Source: Glandiceps talaboti (taxonomy: Eukaryota; Hemichordata; Enteropneusta; Spengelidae). Taken from it: 64,000 bases of DNA. The stretch lies in contig NC_135551.1 in the NCBI RefSeq assembly GCF_964340395.1, forward strand, positions 28,680,880-28,744,879, written 5' to 3'. A model generated the notes under the pieces. It was not told the DNA's origin and did not search any database. It saw only the letters and a list, made by a program, of their open reading frames with translations. The stretch's first letter is position 1; every line of letters begins with the position of its first letter. The position numbers were made by a program, and so were the translations under genes. Below, one piece after another: positions 60,784 to 64,000 of this stretch.

Positions 60784-62526
60784 ATGGAACGAAAACTGTT
60801 AGTATTACTGTGTTTATTATGTTTAAGTGTTGGGGCCGTAGAGAACAATCGATGTCAACGAATCACCATCCCTATGTGTGTAGGTATAGGATACAACCAC
60901 ACAAGCATGCCAAACATGATGGGGCACACAGATCAGCGAGATGCCGCCATCAAAGTACATGAGTTTTCGCCACTCGTAGAATACGGTTGTGCCCCCCATC
61001 TCAATTTTTTCTTGTGTTCGTTGTATGCACCAATGTGTAGTGAGGAGTTGGAAATGCCGATTCCAGCCTGTCGACCTATGTGCGAGGACGCAAGACGACT
61101 GTGTAGTCCTATTATGGAAAGTTTCAAATTTGGATGGCCGGAGTCGTTAGATTGTAGTTTGCTACCAGAGGAAAATGACCGTACGCGGCTGTGCATGGTA
61201 GCGCCAAACTCAAGCGAAGGTAGTAGCGGGACTATTGCAACGCCAGTACATGAACGACCACAGGATCCCTCGGGCGACTTGAGACCACCAATAGGAAGAG
61301 GGGGTGGCACGGCACCCAAAGAAGACAACGAAGACAGCACGACACAGGAAGAACCGTGCAGTTCGTTCAATACTAAAAGGTGGGTGTATGCCGAGAAAAC
61401 CGGCAAGTGTGCTCCCAGATGCGATACGGATGTGTATTACCAGAAATCAGACAAAGATTTCACCGAAACTTGGCTCGGAATTTGGGGCGTATTATGCTGT
61501 GCTTCAGCTGTTTGTACAGTGTTAACTTTCTGCGTGGACAGATCTCGCTTTAAGTACCCAGAGCGGCCGATTATTTTTCTTTCAATGTGCTATTTTGTGT
61601 ATTCTATAGCATACATTGTCAGACTAGTAGTCGGGCCTGAGGCCATTTCTTGCGATGAAACAAACAATGGAGTCAAGTATAGAATTCAGGAAGGATTGGA
61701 AAGTACTGGTTGCACTATAGTATTTCTGACTCAGTACTATTTCTACATGGCCAGCTCTATATGGTGGGTTATCCTCACGTTGACGTGGTTCCTCGCCGCG
61801 GGCATGAAGTGGGGATACGAGGCCATCGCAGCGCATAGTAGCTATTTTCATCTAGTAGCCTGGGCTATCCCAGCCATCAAAACCATTGTAGTGTTAATAA
61901 TGAGACGAGTTGACGGCGATGAACTTACTGGAATGTGCTATGTTGGAAACCAAGACCCCAAAGCTCTTCTAGGGTTTGTTATAATACCCTTATTCTGTTA
62001 CTTTATTATTGGTACGTCTTTCATAGTTGCCGGCTTTGTTTACCTCTTCCGCATACGCGAAGTGATGAAAATTGGTGGAAGAAACATTGACAAGTTAGAA
62101 AAACTTATGGTGCGTATTGGAGTATTTTCCGTTCTTTATACGGTGCCTGCTACTAGCGTAATCGCTACTTACTTGTACCAATATATAAACATGGAAGAGT
62201 GGGAAACCATTGCCCGTATAAATCCATGTACAAATGACGCTTGTACGCTAAGTGAATCTATACCGAACGTACCGGTATTGGTAGTTAAGATCTTTATGTT
62301 GTTAGTTGTCGGTATTACCAGTGGTATGTGGATTTGGAGCTCCAAAACTGTGAACTCGTGGCAGAAATTTTTCAACAAGCGATGTCATCGGAAGAAAACG
62401 AACACAAATTACAAAATACCCGGTAAACCACCACTCGTTCCGCGATCACCACCGAGAGCTAAACCTTATGTTACGAGCCAAGGAACATATACGCCAGCAA
62501 GAACGAATAGTAATACCGCGGTGTGA
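60784..62526 (+). CDS. fzd9/10: Frizzled 9/10-type Wnt receptor, single exon
   Basis: Seven-transmembrane Wnt receptor, 580 residues, uninterrupted by introns as in vertebrate FZD9 and FZD10. The ATG sits in ACACACCATGG. Signal peptide about 1-18. Cysteine-rich domain 24-137 with the ten expected cysteines (24, 32, 69, 78, 85, 96, 100, 107, 124, 137) and N38 and N142 glycosylation sequons. An acidic/glycine linker follows (about 141-195). TM1 about 229-251, TM2 262-283, TM3 310-340, TM4 353-373, TM5 394-422, TM6 441-467, TM7 497-519. KTVNSW (521-526) is the KTxxxW Dishevelled-binding motif. The C-terminus ends NTAV, a class I PDZ ligand like FZD10. The CRD segment RDAAIKVHEFSPLVEYGC points to the 9/10 subfamily rather than FZD4, 5/8 or 1/2/7. 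Known role: binds Wnt at the plasma membrane and signals through Dishevelled. Confidence 0.95.
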   Translation: MERKLLVLLCLLCLSVGAVENNRCQRITIPMCVGIGYNHTSMPNMMGHTDQRDAAIKVHEFSPLVEYGCAPHLNFFLCSLYAPMCSEELEMPIPACRPMCEDARRLCSPIMESFKFGWPESLDCSLLPEENDRTRLCMVAPNSSEGSSGTIATPVHERPQDPSGDLRPPIGRGGGTAPKEDNEDSTTQEEPCSSFNTKRWVYAEKTGKCAPRCDTDVYYQKSDKDFTETWLGIWGVLCCASAVCTVLTFCVDRSRFKYPERPIIFLSMCYFVYSIAYIVRLVVGPEAISCDETNNGVKYRIQEGLESTGCTIVFLTQYYFYMASSIWWVILTLTWFLAAGMKWGYEAIAAHSSYFHLVAWAIPAIKTIVVLIMRRVDGDELTGMCYVGNQDPKALLGFVIIPLFCYFIIGTSFIVAGFVYLFRIREVMKIGGRNIDKLEKLMVRIGVFSVLYTVPATSVIATYLYQYINMEEWETIARINPCTNDACTLSESIPNVPVLVVKIFMLLVVGITSGMWIWSSKTVNSWQKFFNKRCHRKKTNTNYKIPGKPPLVPRSPPRAKPYVTSQGTYTPARTNSNTAV

Positions 62527-64000
62527 TACTAATAACTACTGTTCTAACTGAGTACTTTTCAAGAGAGGCAAACCAAGATTGGAAATTGGACTCAAAAGGA
62601 CATATGATATCGCCCCTGACTTTTGAACCGACAGAACCAGTAGTTAGTCGTGTATTGTGAGCTATGTAAGCCTATGTTTGAATTGAATGAGTCAGTCACA
62701 TTTCAATAGAGGGCTTTGTTTGACGGCCCCGAAGAACACACACCATCGTCAACCATGTGAGACAGAAACTGTTTGTTTCTGCATTTCATTAACCAAAGTA
62801 GGGATTGGGGAGGGTTTATGAAGGCTACAACCCTCGTAAATACCAAAGTAAACGAGTTCTACCATCTCACAGTCTGTCCCATACTGTCGTTTTCGGCAAC
62901 TCATCAGTGGTCCCGGTGATCTAAAGACCGAGTAGGAGAAATAACTAAAACGTTTTGGCATTCACGATGACAAACAAAGTTCAACAGACATTTTAGTATT
63001 AAGCGGCTAGTGTAAACACATAAAGTTAATAGTTAAACATGTGAATTCTGTTATCCCTTAGTTACACTCAGCCGATATATCCGTATCTTGTAACGTTTTC
63101 TGGGCTTACAAAAGGACAGTACTTGAAACAAGGCGAAAATCACATCCATATGTTATTGTTCTATTTACGAAAAAGTTCCACTTTCTAGGCTTTCGAATTT
63201 TTTGTATTTGAAGTTGTGGAGTTAAAAAGGAGTATTATACTCGGTGTTTTTTTTTCACGGTAACCTCTCGCCACACGGCATTCCAGTGTTTGTCTCTATT
63301 GTTGAGCCCGCGAGTTATTTTTATCGTTGTCGTTTTTACGACTTCGGCCTTTCTTTGCCAGGTTGAGAGTAAAAGTATGTGACATTACATATTGTACAGA
63401 CTGTATGGTTATTCTGTGTTTAGTAAATCAAAAAGTTACACTTGGCAAAACAGACGTTATTTTCAGGTATAAATATAAACAATTGTTTTGTGAAAAGAAA
63501 TTAGCCCATGTTTTTTTAAGCAACTTGTGAATAGCTATTCGCAAAATTCTGTTGACAGTTGAGTGCACACGCAATAAAACTCATGTGTATATTTACGTCG
63601 CTGTTTATTCGCCCTTTATTTACAACTTCTTTTTGACACTGCGTCTTGTGCGCTCTCCTTTGGACCTGTTTGACAAACGAAGCCGATTCGTCGGTCACCG
63701 CTTTATTGTAAAGTGTTGCTACTCAGCTGACAGATTTTGGCAGATACCCGGATTGTCGCTTTGGCGCGTTGGTTTGTTCGGTGGTGCCAGGTCAAGCAAC
63801 ATTTGTCAAACATGTAAAGACACAGTACATACTTCACTCACTGTGGTAACGTATCCACATCAGTAAGTCACTATATTACCTAAAGTCATAAATACAATTT
63901 CAAACAGTGGTCGGGTCACACAGGCTTTCAACGCCAGGATTAAATCGTGCCTTGGCATAGTCAAAACTTACTGCTGAACAAAATGAAGTGAACGCAAGCT
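62527..64000. other. 3' flank/UTR of the Frizzled gene
   Basis: AT-rich, no exon recognised. An AATAAA at 63573-63578 is a possible poly(A) signal about 1.05 kb after the stop, which would give a long 3'UTR. No other feature is seen up to the window end. Confidence 0.45.

Overview
This is animal nuclear DNA. It has split genes with GT-AG introns, long intergenic stretches, many microsatellites and minisatellites, and several inverted-repeat transposons. Two gene families are recognisable. One is a cluster of ecto-5'-nucleotidase (CD73/NT5E family) paralogues. The other is an intronless Frizzled receptor of the FZD9/10 type. The gene content, a short TTAGGG run and the repeat style suggest a marine invertebrate. 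A deuterostome such as a cephalochordate or hemichordate is plausible, but the sequence alone does not settle the species.

Left part (1-18 kb). A non-LTR retrotransposon remnant (about 1-2280, minus) lies inside or beside intron 1 of paralogue A, of which only exon 1 (2339-2674, minus) is in the window. Paralogue B (17805 down to 5339, minus) can be rebuilt as eight exons. Its reading frame is continuous (596 codons including stop), it has a signal peptide, all the metallophosphoesterase motifs are present, and it ends in a GPI-type tail. Every intron after the first is phase 1. A and B lie head to tail and have almost identical first exons.

Middle (18-36 kb). The 5.7 kb between B and the divergently oriented paralogue C is full of mobile DNA: a 685-bp foldback element, a tetranucleotide array, a hAT-like MITE, a 2-kb PIF/Harbinger-like element and an inverted array of short repeats. 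Paralogue C (23503-35938, plus) also has eight exons with the same phases (587 codons including stop). It has lost several metal-binding and substrate-binding residues and is best read as a catalytically dead family member that keeps a signal peptide and GPI tail.

Right part (36-64 kb). This is mostly gene-poor and microsatellite-rich, with two related MITEs, a perfect 30-bp palindrome and a few weak candidate exons. At 60784-62526 (plus) there is a complete single-exon Frizzled 9/10-type Wnt receptor.

The most unusual structure is the 33-bp minisatellite (about 5979-7792) that begins exactly at the exon 7 splice donor of gene B. Most of its roughly 54 units carry a copy of that donor in the same frame and phase. 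Splicing from any unit would therefore add multiples of 11 residues to the protein without a frameshift.
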